Both the position numbers and the translations under genes were made by a program. Positions 55,363 to 63,689 of a stretch of DNA of 64,000 bases are shown piece after piece. Numbering within the stretch: the first letter of the stretch is position 1; every line of letters begins with the position of its first letter. This DNA comes from Mesorhizobium sp. B4-1-4. Lineage in GTDB: Bacteria > Pseudomonadota > Alphaproteobacteria > Rhizobiales > Rhizobiaceae. The notes beneath the pieces are model-generated. The model saw nothing but the letters and a program-made list of their open reading frames with translations. It did no database searches and had not been told where the DNA came from. The stretch lies in NCBI RefSeq assembly GCF_006439395.2, contig NZ_CP083950.1, positions 620,001 through 684,000 of the forward strand, read 5' to 3'.

Positions 55363-56324
55363 GCACCGGCACAACCAAGCTCGATGTGGTGGTCAGCGAT
55401 GTCGTTCCGGTCAACGACCTCGTTACCCGCTTCCATTTCCGCCGGCGTGACGGCGAACTGTTGCCAACCTTCTCCGGCGGCGCCCATGTCGTGGTCGAAA
55501 TGCGCGACGGCGAGCGCACCAGGCTCAATCCCTATTCGCTGATGGGCTCGCCGCTCGACACGCGCGAATACACGATCAGCGTGCGCCGCGACGATGTCGG
55601 CCGCGGCGGCTCGCTGTTCATGCACAGGAGCGTCAAGCCGGGCCTGGAGATGGTGATCAGCTATCCGGTCAACCTGTTCTCGCTCGACCTCAGGGCGAAG
55701 AAGCACCTGATGCTCGCCGGCGGCATCGGCATCACGCCGTTCATGGCGCAGACCGCGCAGCTGGCGGGGGAGGGCGGCAATTTCGAGCTGCACTACACCT
55801 GTCGCACCGCCTCGCTCGGCACCTACGCCGATGTGCTGCGGGAACGTTACGACCGCCGCGTCCGGCTCTACCACGACGATCGCGACGAGCGCATCGATCT
55901 CGACCGTCTGTTGTCGACGCAGCCGCTCGGTACACATCTCTATGTCTGCGGTCCCGCCGGCATGATCAACTGGGTGCGCGACCGCGCGGCTGCCTTGGGC
56001 TGGCCTTTGGAGGCCGTGCATTTCGAGCATTTCGCGGCACCCCAGCCCGGTCTGCCCTTCGATGTGACGCTTGCTGTCAGCGGCAAGACGATCCGCGTCG
56101 GTTCGCAGCAGAGCCTGCTCGAGGCAATCGAGGCGGCGGGCGTCGATCCACCCTATCTCTGCCGTGGCGGTGTTTGCGGCCAGTGCGAAACCAATGTCGT
56201 TTCGTATGACGGTAAGTTCGTCCACAACGACCATTGGCTGAGCGAGGAAGACCACCGCTCCGGCTGCAAGATCATGCCGTGCGTGTCGCGCTTCGAGGGC
56301 AAATCGCTGGTCTTGGAAAGATAG
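55359..56324 (+). CDS. dmmB: Dimethylamine monooxygenase reductase (PDR/VanB-type ferredoxin oxidoreductase)
   Basis: A 321-residue electron-transfer protein. The flavin-binding part has RLNPYSLMGSP (55-65), the nicotinamide part GGIGITPFMAQTAQL (121-135) with YVCGPAGM (195-202), and the C-terminal plant-type [2Fe-2S] domain has Cys268, Cys273, Cys276 and Cys308 (LCRGGVCGQC...MPC). It would pass electrons from NAD(P)H to the haem of DmmA. The domain order (flavin, nucleotide, iron-sulfur) is that of phthalate dioxygenase reductase. Coupling to dmmC and the short gap to dmmA support one complex. Confidence 0.9.
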   Translation: MSTGTTKLDVVVSDVVPVNDLVTRFHFRRRDGELLPTFSGGAHVVVEMRDGERTRLNPYSLMGSPLDTREYTISVRRDDVGRGGSLFMHRSVKPGLEMVISYPVNLFSLDLRAKKHLMLAGGIGITPFMAQTAQLAGEGGNFELHYTCRTASLGTYADVLRERYDRRVRLYHDDRDERIDLDRLLSTQPLGTHLYVCGPAGMINWVRDRAAALGWPLEAVHFEHFAAPQPGLPFDVTLAVSGKTIRVGSQQSLLEAIEAAGVDPPYLCRGGVCGQCETNVVSYDGKFVHNDHWLSEEDHRSGCKIMPCVSRFEGKSLVLER

Positions 56325-56333
56325 GAGGCGAGC

Positions 56334-57374
56334 TTGGGAATCAGCTTTCGTAAGGAAACATTCCGCGACGATTTCACCTTCAGGAACAGCCCGGAACACA
56401 TCAGGCGGTTCCCGTTCCCGTTCCATGAAGACGCCTACATGTATGCGGTCAATATCGAGCCGCATGTTGTCGGTCCCAAGGGCAGCGTGCTCGAGAACCT
56501 GATCGATGTCGACGAGCACTATGTCGCCGAGATGCAGGACCGCGCATTGGTGCTGGCCGAGGACCCGCTGCGCTGCCAGTCGCTGCCGCACATGACCTTG
56601 GCCGGTTGGGATCTGCTCGAGCTTTTGATGGAGCAGCAGGCGCTCGGCTATCCCGAGCATTTCACGCTGACGCGCGACGGTGACCGCTGGCGCTGGATCA
56701 ACAGGCCGCTCGGCATCGACGACACCTTCACCTTCGGCGACACCTCGACATTGCCTTACGGTCCGATGGAATACATCATCCGCCAGAGCCAGGGCGATTT
56801 CTGCATCCTCGACCAGCGCGACGGCAATCTGTGGATGGATGCCGGCATGGTCACCACCCAGGCCGACTGGTCGCTCGATTTCGACATCGGCATGAACTTC
56901 TTCGAATGGCACGCGCCGGTGCCGCTGGCACATGAGAAGGGGATTTTCACGCGCGCGCTGAAGTTCCTCACCAACATTCAGCAGGGCAAGCCGGCACGGC
57001 GTCTCAACTGGACGATGACCATCAATCCGCGTCTCGATACGAGCCCGGAAAATTACCACAAATGGGGGCCGGACCGGGCGACGGTCACGCCCGAGAATGT
57101 CGGCGACAAGGTGCATCTGCGCGTCGAATTGCAGAGCTTCTGGCGGCTGCCGCGCTCCAACGGCATCGTCTTCCCGATCCGCTGCTACCTGATCAAGATG
57201 GATGAGCTGGTGACGCAACCGAAATGGGCACGGCGCCTGCACCGCGTCATCCGCGACCTGCCCGAGGAACTCGCCACCTACAAGGGCCTGACGCGCTATC
57301 GACCGACCCTGGTCGAATGGCTGTCGAAGCTCGATGACGGCAGTCCGACGAGCCCGGGATTTGGGCCGGACTGA
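56334..57374 (+). CDS. dmmA: Dimethylamine monooxygenase catalytic subunit (DUF3445, haem-dependent oxidative N-demethylase)
   Basis: A 346-residue DUF3445/HDOD-alpha protein that oxidises dimethylamine to methylamine and formaldehyde. Family sequences include IRRFPFPFHEDAYMYAVNIEP, CQSLPHMTLAGWDLLELLMEQQALGYPEHF, WRWINRPLGIDDTFTFGD and FDIGMNFFEWHAPVPLAHEKGIF. The start is TTG 56334 with AGGAGG five bases upstream, nine bases after the dmmB stop. Histidines and the YPEHF/HAPVPLAHE stretches are candidates for haem or substrate contacts, which I cannot settle from sequence. It is the last gene of the dmmDCBA run. Confidence 0.88.
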   Translation: MGISFRKETFRDDFTFRNSPEHIRRFPFPFHEDAYMYAVNIEPHVVGPKGSVLENLIDVDEHYVAEMQDRALVLAEDPLRCQSLPHMTLAGWDLLELLMEQQALGYPEHFTLTRDGDRWRWINRPLGIDDTFTFGDTSTLPYGPMEYIIRQSQGDFCILDQRDGNLWMDAGMVTTQADWSLDFDIGMNFFEWHAPVPLAHEKGIFTRALKFLTNIQQGKPARRLNWTMTINPRLDTSPENYHKWGPDRATVTPENVGDKVHLRVELQSFWRLPRSNGIVFPIRCYLIKMDELVTQPKWARRLHRVIRDLPEELATYKGLTRYRPTLVEWLSKLDDGSPTSPGFGPD

Positions 57375-57393
57375 GCAATGCTCGCGAAACTGC

Positions 57394-57574
57394 CGATCTC
57401 CCCCTTGTGGGGGAGATGCCCGGCAGGGCAGAGGGGGGCGTGAAGGAACGCAAGCCTTGCCCACTTGGCGAAAGGCAAACAACCTCCTCAGGTAGCAGCT
57501 ACGATCGATTGATAAGTCGGCGGGACAGCGCCCCCCTCTGGCCTGCCGGCCATCTCCCCCTCAAGGGGGGAGAT
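57394..57574. repeat. Intergenic inverted-repeat element, copy 3
   Basis: The left arm (CGATCTCCCCCTTGTGGG and on to GCAGAGGGGGGC) and the right arm (GCGCCCCCCTCTGGCCTG to CAAGGGGGGAGATC) are mutually inverted and about 83 bases apart. It lies between the convergent dmmA and XRE-cupin stops and may act as a bidirectional terminator. It is the same family as 39984-40149 and 43805-43983. Confidence 0.78.
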
Positions 57575-57583
57575 CAACTCCGC

Positions 57584-58309
57584 TTACCCCGCACTATTCT
57601 GCGGGTAACAAATAATCGACAAATAACGCATCGGCAGCTGCGTCAGCTGCTCGGGCCCGTGCGGCGCGTCGGCGTCGAAGAACAGACTATCGCCGGGCTT
57701 CATCGGATAAAGATTGCTGCCGTGCCGGTAAACGACCTCGCCTTCGAGCATGTAGAGGAATTCCATGCCCTCATGCTGGAAGGTCGGGAACACGTCCGAA
57801 TCTTCGGTCAGCGTGATCAGATAGGGTTCGACGACCACACCACTGGTGTTGGAGCCGATATGGCCGAGCAGATTGTACTGGTGGCCGGCGCGCGTGCCGC
57901 GGCGCTCGACGTCCAGTCCTTCGCCGGCCCTGACGAAAACGGCGCTGCGCTCTTCCTCGAAGCGGCGGAAGAAGGCTGTCACGGGAACCCCAAGTGCCCG
58001 CGACAGCGCCTGCAAGGTGGTCAGCGACGGCGAGGTGATGCCGTTCTCGATCTTGGATAGCATGCCGAGCGAAATGTCTGTGGCGACAGCGAGGTCGGCC
58101 ACGGTGATGCCGAGCTTCTTGCGGAATGCGCGTACCTCGCGGCCGATCGCGACCTCCAGCACTTTTTCGCGCTTGTCGCGAATGGCATGCGGATTCTGCG
58201 TCAGCGGCGCGCGAATGGCCTTTCCTTCCGCCAAGGCCTTCAGCTGCGGCTTCGGCTTGGCGGTCGTGGAACCAGGACCAATGTTGGAAGCGGAAATTTT
58301 CTTCGCCAT
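57584..58309 (-). CDS. XRE-type regulator with C-terminal cupin domain
   Basis: A 241-residue regulator. The helix-turn-helix (VRAFRKKLGITVADLAVATDISLGMLSKIENGITSPSLTTLQALSRALG) spans residues ~58-106, and a cupin sensor domain spans ~165-238 (FQHEGMEFLYMLEGEVVYRHGSNLYPMKPGDSLFFDADAPHGP). A ~50-residue lysine-rich N-terminal extension precedes the helix-turn-helix. Cupin-linked XRE proteins often control amine or amino acid catabolism. It is divergent from tmm, and its leader has TTCAC-N5-GTGAA at 58332-58346. The shared GTGAAATTNNTTT sites make it the likely controller of the methylated-amine genes. Confidence 0.88.
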   Translation of the reverse strand: MAKKISASNIGPGSTTAKPKPQLKALAEGKAIRAPLTQNPHAIRDKREKVLEVAIGREVRAFRKKLGITVADLAVATDISLGMLSKIENGITSPSLTTLQALSRALGVPVTAFFRRFEEERSAVFVRAGEGLDVERRGTRAGHQYNLLGHIGSNTSGVVVEPYLITLTEDSDVFPTFQHEGMEFLYMLEGEVVYRHGSNLYPMKPGDSLFFDADAPHGPEQLTQLPMRYLSIICYPQNSAG

Positions 58310-58331
58310 GTCTCCCGACCCCAGGATTTAT

Positions 58332-58346
58332 TTCACTCAAGGTGAA
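58332..58346. promoter_or_regulatory. Inverted repeat in the XRE-cupin leader
   Basis: TTCACTCAAGGTGAA has perfect 5-base arms around TCAAG and lies 23 bases upstream of the regulator start. The half-site GTGAA is the same as in the proposed regulon operator but in the opposite arrangement. It could be an autoregulatory site. Confidence 0.4.
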
Positions 58347-58521
58347 CATGTCAGGTGCCGATACAGGAGCGCAACCGCGACGGCAAGCCATCTTGTGTCG
58401 CATGCGCCGGTCCCATGATCGCGGCCGCCGCAGTTTTTTCCGCCAGGAATTCATTGCGCGCGAACGTGGTTCCCGCAGTTGGCTGTTGACAGCACCAAAG
58501 GGCCAATTACTGTCACTGTCA

Positions 58522-58537
58522 GTGAAATTTGTTTCGC
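58522..58537. promoter_or_regulatory. Putative methylamine-regulon operator upstream of tmm
   Basis: GTGAAATTTGTTTCGC matches the 53369 palindrome at 14 of 16 positions and lies 31 bases before the tmm start. A TTGACA hexamer lies about 30 bases further upstream, so a protein bound here would sit near the transcription start. Confidence 0.6.
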
Positions 58538-58567
58538 TGGGGAAATCAAAAAAGTGGAGGCCCGGAA

Positions 58568-59926
58568 ATGAACACTCGCGTTGCCGTCATCGGAGCCGGA
58601 CCGTCCGGTCTGGCACAGCTCAGGGCCTTCAAGTCGGCGGCCGACAAGGGCGCCAATATTCCCGAAATCGTCTGCTTCGAGAAGCAGGCCGACTGGGGCG
58701 GCTTGTGGAACTACACCTGGCGCACCGGCCTGGACGAACACGGCGATCCGGTCCATGGCTCGATGTATCGCTACCTCTGGTCGAACGGGCCGAAGGAATG
58801 CCTGGAATTCGCCGACTACACCTTCGAGGAGCACTTCGGCCGGCCCATCGGCTCCTATCCGCCGCGCGCCGTGCTGTGGGACTACATCAAGGGCCGTGTC
58901 GAGAAGTCGGGCCTGCGCAAATGGGTGCGCTTCAACAGCCCGGTGCGCATGGTGACGTTCTCGGACGAGACGAAGAAATTCACCGTCACCGCGCATGACC
59001 GCACCAACGACGTCACCTATTCGGAAGAGTTCGACAATGTCGTCGTCGCCTCCGGGCATTTCTCGGTGCCCAACGTTCCCTATTTCGAGGGTTTTTCGAC
59101 CTTCAACGGCCGCATTCTCCACAGCCACGATTTCCGCGACGCCATGGAGTTCAAGGGCAAGGACATCCTGATCATCGGCCGCTCCTATTCGGCCGAGGAC
59201 ATCGGTTCGCAATGCTACAAATACGGCGCCAAGTCGATCACCTCCAGCTACCGCTCCAAGCCTATGGGCTTCAAATGGCCTGACAATTGGAAGGAAGTGC
59301 CGCTGCTGCAGAAGGTCGTCGGCAAGACCGCCCATTTCAAGGACGGCTCGACCAAGGATGTCGACGCCATCATCCTGTGCACCGGCTACCTGCATTCCTT
59401 CCCGTTCCTGACAGACGACCTCAAGCTCAAGACAGCTAACCGCATGTGGCCGCTGGATCTCTATGAGGGCATCGTCTGGGAGAAGAATCCGAAGCTCTTC
59501 TATATCGGCATGCAGGACCAGTTCTACACCTTCAATATGTTCGATGCTCAGGCCTGGTTCGCCCGCGACGTCATCATGGGCCGCATCAAGCTGCCCTCCG
59601 CCGAGGCGATGGCCGAGCACAGCGCAAAGTGGCGGGCGCGTGAGGAGACGCTGGAAGACGCCGAGCAGATGATCTGGTTCCAGGGCGACTACACGAAGGA
59701 ATTGATGGACCAGACCGATTATCCGGGCTTCGACGTCGAGGCGGTCAACCGGACCTTCATGGAGTGGGAGCATCACAAGGCGGAAGACATTATGAGCTTC
59801 CGCGACCACGCCTATCGCTCGCTGATGACCGGCACCATGGCGCCGCTGCATCACACGCCATGGCTGTACGCGCTCGACGATTCGATGGAGAGCTATCTCG
59901 AAGTGAAGGGCGTCGCGGCGGAGTAG
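58568..59926 (+). CDS. tmm: Trimethylamine monooxygenase (flavin-containing monooxygenase)
   Basis: A 452-residue class B flavoprotein that oxidises trimethylamine to TMAO with NADPH and O2. The FAD loop GAGPSG is at 9-14, the FMO signature [11 protein letters not shown] at 179-189, the NADPH loop GRSYSA at 204-209, and [10 protein letters not shown] at 271-280. Tyr207 lies where a catalytically important tyrosine is reported in characterised bacterial Tmm proteins. Length matches bacterial Tmm rather than longer eukaryotic FMOs. The start at 58568 has GGAGG eight bases upstream. It is divergent from the XRE-cupin regulator and in the same island as tdm, dmmDCBA and TmoXWV-like genes. Confidence 0.92.
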   Translation: MNTRVAVIGAGPSGLAQLRAFKSAADKGANIPEIVCFEKQADWGGLWNYTWRTGLDEHGDPVHGSMYRYLWSNGPKECLEFADYTFEEHFGRPIGSYPPRAVLWDYIKGRVEKSGLRKWVRFNSPVRMVTFSDETKKFTVTAHDRTNDVTYSEEFDNVVVASGHFSVPNVPYFEGFSTFNGRILHSHDFRDAMEFKGKDILIIGRSYSAEDIGSQCYKYGAKSITSSYRSKPMGFKWPDNWKEVPLLQKVVGKTAHFKDGSTKDVDAIILCTGYLHSFPFLTDDLKLKTANRMWPLDLYEGIVWEKNPKLFYIGMQDQFYTFNMFDAQAWFARDVIMGRIKLPSAEAMAEHSAKWRAREETLEDAEQMIWFQGDYTKELMDQTDYPGFDVEAVNRTFMEWEHHKAEDIMSFRDHAYRSLMTGTMAPLHHTPWLYALDDSMESYLEVKGVAAE

Positions 59927-59941
59927 CTCTGGGAGTCATTC

Positions 59942-60520
59942 TTGGCTGACAAAGATCAATCTGATCTCTTATCTCCCGTCAGCGATCTAGGATTCGCGCG
60001 CCTACTTCTAGCGGAACTGCATGACGATCTTCCGAGCAAGGTTGCGCGGTTTCGCCAGCTTTCGGACCTTTCCAATGCGCTGGGATCGAGCGGCACAATG
60101 CTTCCCGGCGGCGAAACGACTTACGCGGCTTGGATTGAAGCGCGCGCGAGCTTCGTACACGGAAATTTCATAGCAACAGTACTGCTGTGTCAGGGGCTCG
60201 CGGAGCATATGCTGGCCGCACATCTCGCTCTTGGTATTAACGGCGAGAAGTTGCCGGATCGTATTTCGTTTCAGGAAACCCTGCGCAGGTGTGTCTCACG
60301 GAACGTGATTACGCAGAATGATTCAGATGATCTGCGTCGTCTGATGGACTTGCGTAACCCACTTTCCCACTATCGGAGTATCGACGATCCTTCGAATCTC
60401 TCGCGGCGTGTACTCAACACCATGTCGCCAGCCGATGACCATTTGCAAAAGGACGCTTCTTTCGCCATCAGCATGGCTGTTCGATTGCTGGCATTACCTG
60501 TCTTTCGATTGGGGGATTGA
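59942..60520 (+). CDS. HEPN-like domain protein, unknown function
   Basis: A 192-residue all-helical protein starting with TTG 59942 (GGGAG nine bases upstream). Near residue 138 it has DLRNPLSHYR, matching the RNxxxH pattern of HEPN-superfamily RNases. An earlier segment (ARASFVHGNFIATVLLCQGLAEHMLAAHL) resembles DUF4145-type HEPN proteins. Third codon positions use A and T noticeably more than the neighbouring genes, suggesting recent acquisition. It sits 15 bases after the tmm stop and could be read from the tmm transcript. No nucleotidyltransferase antitoxin lies beside it. A toxin or defence role is inference. Confidence 0.65.
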   Translation: MADKDQSDLLSPVSDLGFARLLLAELHDDLPSKVARFRQLSDLSNALGSSGTMLPGGETTYAAWIEARASFVHGNFIATVLLCQGLAEHMLAAHLALGINGEKLPDRISFQETLRRCVSRNVITQNDSDDLRRLMDLRNPLSHYRSIDDPSNLSRRVLNTMSPADDHLQKDASFAISMAVRLLALPVFRLGD

Positions 60521-60556
60521 GCTGCGAACTTCGGCGGGGTAGCGCTCGGCTGCTAG

Positions 60557-62536
60557 CTAACCAAGCCTTGCCCTGGCCTTCGCCGTCCAGGCGTTGAACA
60601 GCCGGTCGGCGACAATGCCGATGAAGGCGATGGCCAGGCCCGCGACGATGCCCCGGCCGGAATCGGCCTTCGACAGCGCGATGAACACCTCCTGGCCAAG
60701 GTCGCGTGTGCCGACCATGGCGCAGATGATGATCATCGCCAGTGCCATCAGGATGGTCTGGTTGACACCGAGCATGATCTCGGGGAGCGCCAGCGGCAAT
60801 TGCACGCGGAAGAAGGTCTGGCGCGGCGTGCAGCCGGACACTTTTGCCGCCTCGATCAGCGCCGGCGGCACCTGCCGGATGCCGTGATTGGTGTAGCGGA
60901 TCGCCGGCACCACGGCGAAGGCGACGGTGGCGATCATCGCGGTGACGTCGCCAACGCGAAACAGCATCACCACTGGAATGATGAAGCAGAAGGACGGCAG
61001 CACCTGCAGTGTGTCGATGATGGGTGTGACGATCTTCTCGAAGCGGTCGCTGCGCGATGCCGCGAACCCGATCGGGATGCCGATCAGGCAGGCGATGAAG
61101 GCCGAGATACCGCAGAGATAGACTGTCGCCATGGTCTTTTCCCAGAGTCCGGTCACGGCGCAGAAGGCGGTCAGCGCCGCGACGAGCGCCGCCAGGCGCA
61201 AGCCTGAGAGTTGATAGCCGGCAAGGCCAAGCAGGAACACGGCACCCAGCCACGGGAAACCCTCGCAGAAAGCGCGCACCGGGTTGAGCACGTTGAGGAT
61301 AAGCGCGACGCGGAACGCCTCGATCGTGTCGAAGAAGTTGATCGTGACCCAGTTTACCGCCGCTTTCCACAGCGGTGCCGTTGTGAATGTGATCGCCTTC
61401 GGCACTGCCGCGAAGGCCGGCAGGAACAGGCCGAGCAGGGTCGTCACGATGAGGATTGCGATGGCCAACGACAGATTGGGGTGGCGCCGCCAGACGCCTG
61501 GGGTCGTCTCTTGACGGATATGACCCCTGGCCTGCTTGTGTGCGATGGCCTGGCTCAGCCGGTCGAGCGCAATGGCGAGCGCGACAATGGCGAGACCCGC
61601 TTCCATCGCCTCGCCGACCTTCAGCGCGCGCAGCGCCAGAAGCACATCGTAACCCAGGCCACCGGCGCCGATCATCGACGCGATGATCACCATGTTGAGC
61701 GCCAGCATGATCACCTGGTTGACGCCGACCATCAGCGTCGGCCGCGCCGAGGGCAGCAGCACCCGCCACAGTTTCTGCCGCGCGGTGCAGCCGGCCATAT
61801 CGCTGAATTCGCCGATCTCGAGCGGCACGCGCGATAGCCCCAGCATCGTCGCGCGCACCATCGGCGGCGTGGCGAAGATAGCGGTGGCGATCATCGCCGA
61901 CACCGGGCTGTTGCCGAACAGAAGCAGCATCGGGATGAGATAGGCGAAGGTCGGGATCGTCTGCATCAGGTCGAGGGCAGGGGAGACCACCAGCCTTTCC
62001 GCCCACGGCTTGCGCCAGGCCCAGATGCCGGCGAACAGCCCGGTGACGATGCAGAACGGCACGGCGATGGAGATCAGCGCCAGCGTCAGCATGGCGCTGG
62101 TCCACTGGCCGAACAGCGCGATGTAGAGGAAGCAGCCACCGACCAACAGGCTGAGTTTCCGGCCTCCCACGGCATGGCCGGCGAGGAAGGCGGCGGCGCA
62201 CACGCCGACCCATGACAGGCGTGGCAGGACATAGGCGTCTGCGCCATGACCGATCTTGAAATTCTTGGCCAAGAGATCGAGCGCGAAATCGAGCGGCACG
62301 CCGAGGACCGCTGTGATCGAACGGGTCAGCCAGGACAGGTTCGACTTGATCCAGCTCATCAGCGCGCTGACCCACTCGGGGATGGGGACGACGGCGCTGG
62401 CGGGATAGTTGACGGCCCAAGGAATGGTGTCTTGCAGCAGGAACATCATGAGCACGGTGGTGAGTGCGAGCGCCCAGATGACGAGCCACCGCTGAACCGG
62501 CAGTCTCATCTTGCTGGCGCTTGCCGCTACCGTCAT
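60557..62536 (-). CDS. tmoW: TMAO/betaine-type ABC importer permease, two fused permease domains (TmoW-like)
   Basis: A 659-residue inner-membrane protein with two tandem ProW-type permease domains. Each has its own coupling loop: the first reads FSDMAGCTARQKLWRVLLPSARPTLMVGVNQ (~250-280) and the second AAKVSGCTPRQTFFRVQLPLALPEIMLGVNQT (~570-600). Tandem permeases are a feature of the TMAO transporter TmoW as well as of some choline/betaine importers. Its start overlaps the ATPase stop (ATGA). The TMAO assignment depends on the adjoining tmm and the TmoX-like binding protein. Confidence 0.82.
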   Translation of the reverse strand: MTVAASASKMRLPVQRWLVIWALALTTVLMMFLLQDTIPWAVNYPASAVVPIPEWVSALMSWIKSNLSWLTRSITAVLGVPLDFALDLLAKNFKIGHGADAYVLPRLSWVGVCAAAFLAGHAVGGRKLSLLVGGCFLYIALFGQWTSAMLTLALISIAVPFCIVTGLFAGIWAWRKPWAERLVVSPALDLMQTIPTFAYLIPMLLLFGNSPVSAMIATAIFATPPMVRATMLGLSRVPLEIGEFSDMAGCTARQKLWRVLLPSARPTLMVGVNQVIMLALNMVIIASMIGAGGLGYDVLLALRALKVGEAMEAGLAIVALAIALDRLSQAIAHKQARGHIRQETTPGVWRRHPNLSLAIAILIVTTLLGLFLPAFAAVPKAITFTTAPLWKAAVNWVTINFFDTIEAFRVALILNVLNPVRAFCEGFPWLGAVFLLGLAGYQLSGLRLAALVAALTAFCAVTGLWEKTMATVYLCGISAFIACLIGIPIGFAASRSDRFEKIVTPIIDTLQVLPSFCFIIPVVMLFRVGDVTAMIATVAFAVVPAIRYTNHGIRQVPPALIEAAKVSGCTPRQTFFRVQLPLALPEIMLGVNQTILMALAMIIICAMVGTRDLGQEVFIALSKADSGRGIVAGLAIAFIGIVADRLFNAWTAKARARLG

Positions 62537-63612
62537 GTTCCGGCCGCCGCGCGCTCGATGCCGGCCAACAGATCGATGACGGCTTGCGGCGTCACTTCGC
62601 CGATCGGCTTGCCGGTGCCGTTGACCACCGCGAACGGCTTGCCGGCTGAAACGATGTCGGCCGAGAAACTGGCGATCTTGGCATCCGGCGCGACCACGCC
62701 GCCATGCTCCGCACCTTCGCAGGCGCGCATCAGGCTGCGTGCCGAGATCACCTTGGCGCGGTCGACATCGCGGGTGAATTCGGCCACATAGTCGGTCGCC
62801 GGATTGACCACAAGTTCTTCCGGCGTACCGATCTGGATAACCTCACCGTCCTTCATGATGGCGATGCGGTCGGCGAGCCTTATCGCCTCGTCGAAATCAT
62901 GGGTGATGAAGACGATGGTCTTGTGCAGCATGGTCTGCAGCCGCATCAACTCGTCCTGCATCTCGCGGCGGATCAGCGGATCGAGCGCGGAGAACGGCTC
63001 GTCGAGGAACCATATCTCGGGCTTGGTGGCAAGGCTGCGGGCGATGCCGACGCGCTGCTGCTGGCCGCCGGAGAGTTCACGGGGGTAGAAATGCTCGCGG
63101 CCACGCAGGCCGACAAGTTCGATGACTTCGCGGGCGCGCGCCTCGCGCGTCGTCCGATCCTGGCCCTGGATGCTGAGAGGAAAGGCGATGTTGTCCAGCA
63201 CGTTGAGATGCGGCAGCAGGGCAAAATTCTGGAACACCATGCCCATGCGATGGCGCCGCAACTCGATGAGTGCGGCGTCGGAGATTTTCAGCAGGTCCTT
63301 GCCTTCGAACTCGACCTTGCCATGGCTCGGCTCGACCAGCCTGGACATGCAGCGCACCAGCGTCGACTTGCCGGAGCCGGACAGCCCCATGATGATGAAG
63401 ATCTCGCCCTGGCGGATTTCGAGGTCCACGGCGCGCACCGCCCCGACCAGCCCGGCCGCGGCCACGTCCGCCATGCTGGCCTTGCCGTCGCGCTCGCGGA
63501 TGAAATTGGCCGCGTTCGCCCCGAACAGCTTCCAGACATTGCGGCAGGCAAGTTTTACCGGGCGGTCATCCGTGCCCGGTTGCGGCGACCCCTGTCCAGT
63601 CCTGTCCGTCAT
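62533..63612 (-). CDS. tmoV: TMAO/betaine-type ABC importer ATP-binding protein (TmoV-like)
   Basis: A 359-residue ATPase of the ProV/OpuA class. The N-terminus has VWKLFGANAANFIRERDG, and the ATPase core has GLSGSGKSTLVRCMSRLVEP, MVFQNFALLPHLNVLDNIAFPL, LSGGQQQRVGIARSLA and IWFLDEPFSALDPLIRREMQ. A C-terminal ~80-residue extension follows (AKVISARSLMRACEGAEHGG...), a degenerate CBS-like region. I prefer ATG 63612 (AAGGA seven bases upstream) over 63636. It is the second gene of the leftward transport operon, after the binding protein. Confidence 0.85.
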   Translation of the reverse strand: MTDRTGQGSPQPGTDDRPVKLACRNVWKLFGANAANFIRERDGKASMADVAAAGLVGAVRAVDLEIRQGEIFIIMGLSGSGKSTLVRCMSRLVEPSHGKVEFEGKDLLKISDAALIELRRHRMGMVFQNFALLPHLNVLDNIAFPLSIQGQDRTTREARAREVIELVGLRGREHFYPRELSGGQQQRVGIARSLATKPEIWFLDEPFSALDPLIRREMQDELMRLQTMLHKTIVFITHDFDEAIRLADRIAIMKDGEVIQIGTPEELVVNPATDYVAEFTRDVDRAKVISARSLMRACEGAEHGGVVAPDAKIASFSADIVSAGKPFAVVNGTGKPIGEVTPQAVIDLLAGIERAAAGT

Positions 63613-63641
63613 CCAATGGTCCTTGGGGAACATCAACAGCT

Positions 63642-63670
63642 GAGACCCGGCCGATCAACGGCCGGGTCTC
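63642..63670 (-). promoter_or_regulatory. Strong intercistronic hairpin between binding protein and ATPase genes
   Basis: Perfect 12-base arms (GAGACCCGGCCG and its complement) enclose a five-base loop, 19 bases after the binding-protein stop. No T-run follows on the minus strand, so it is probably not a full terminator. Such hairpins usually stabilise the upstream message and keep the binding protein in excess. Confidence 0.7.
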
Positions 63671-63689
63671 ATTCTTCCAGTCGGAACAG

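Noticed and set aside
55296..57482. 728-codon open frame on the minus strand opposite dmmC, dmmB and dmmA
   Set aside because: It is an antisense shadow of high-GC coding DNA: low-complexity Arg/Ala/His-rich sequence with no domain, while the plus-strand frames have clear families, ribosome-binding sites and coupling.
60468..62489. 673-codon alternative frame on the same strand as tmoW
   Set aside because: The translation is arginine/histidine/proline-rich without membrane helices. The frame at 60557-62536 gives two clean permease domains.
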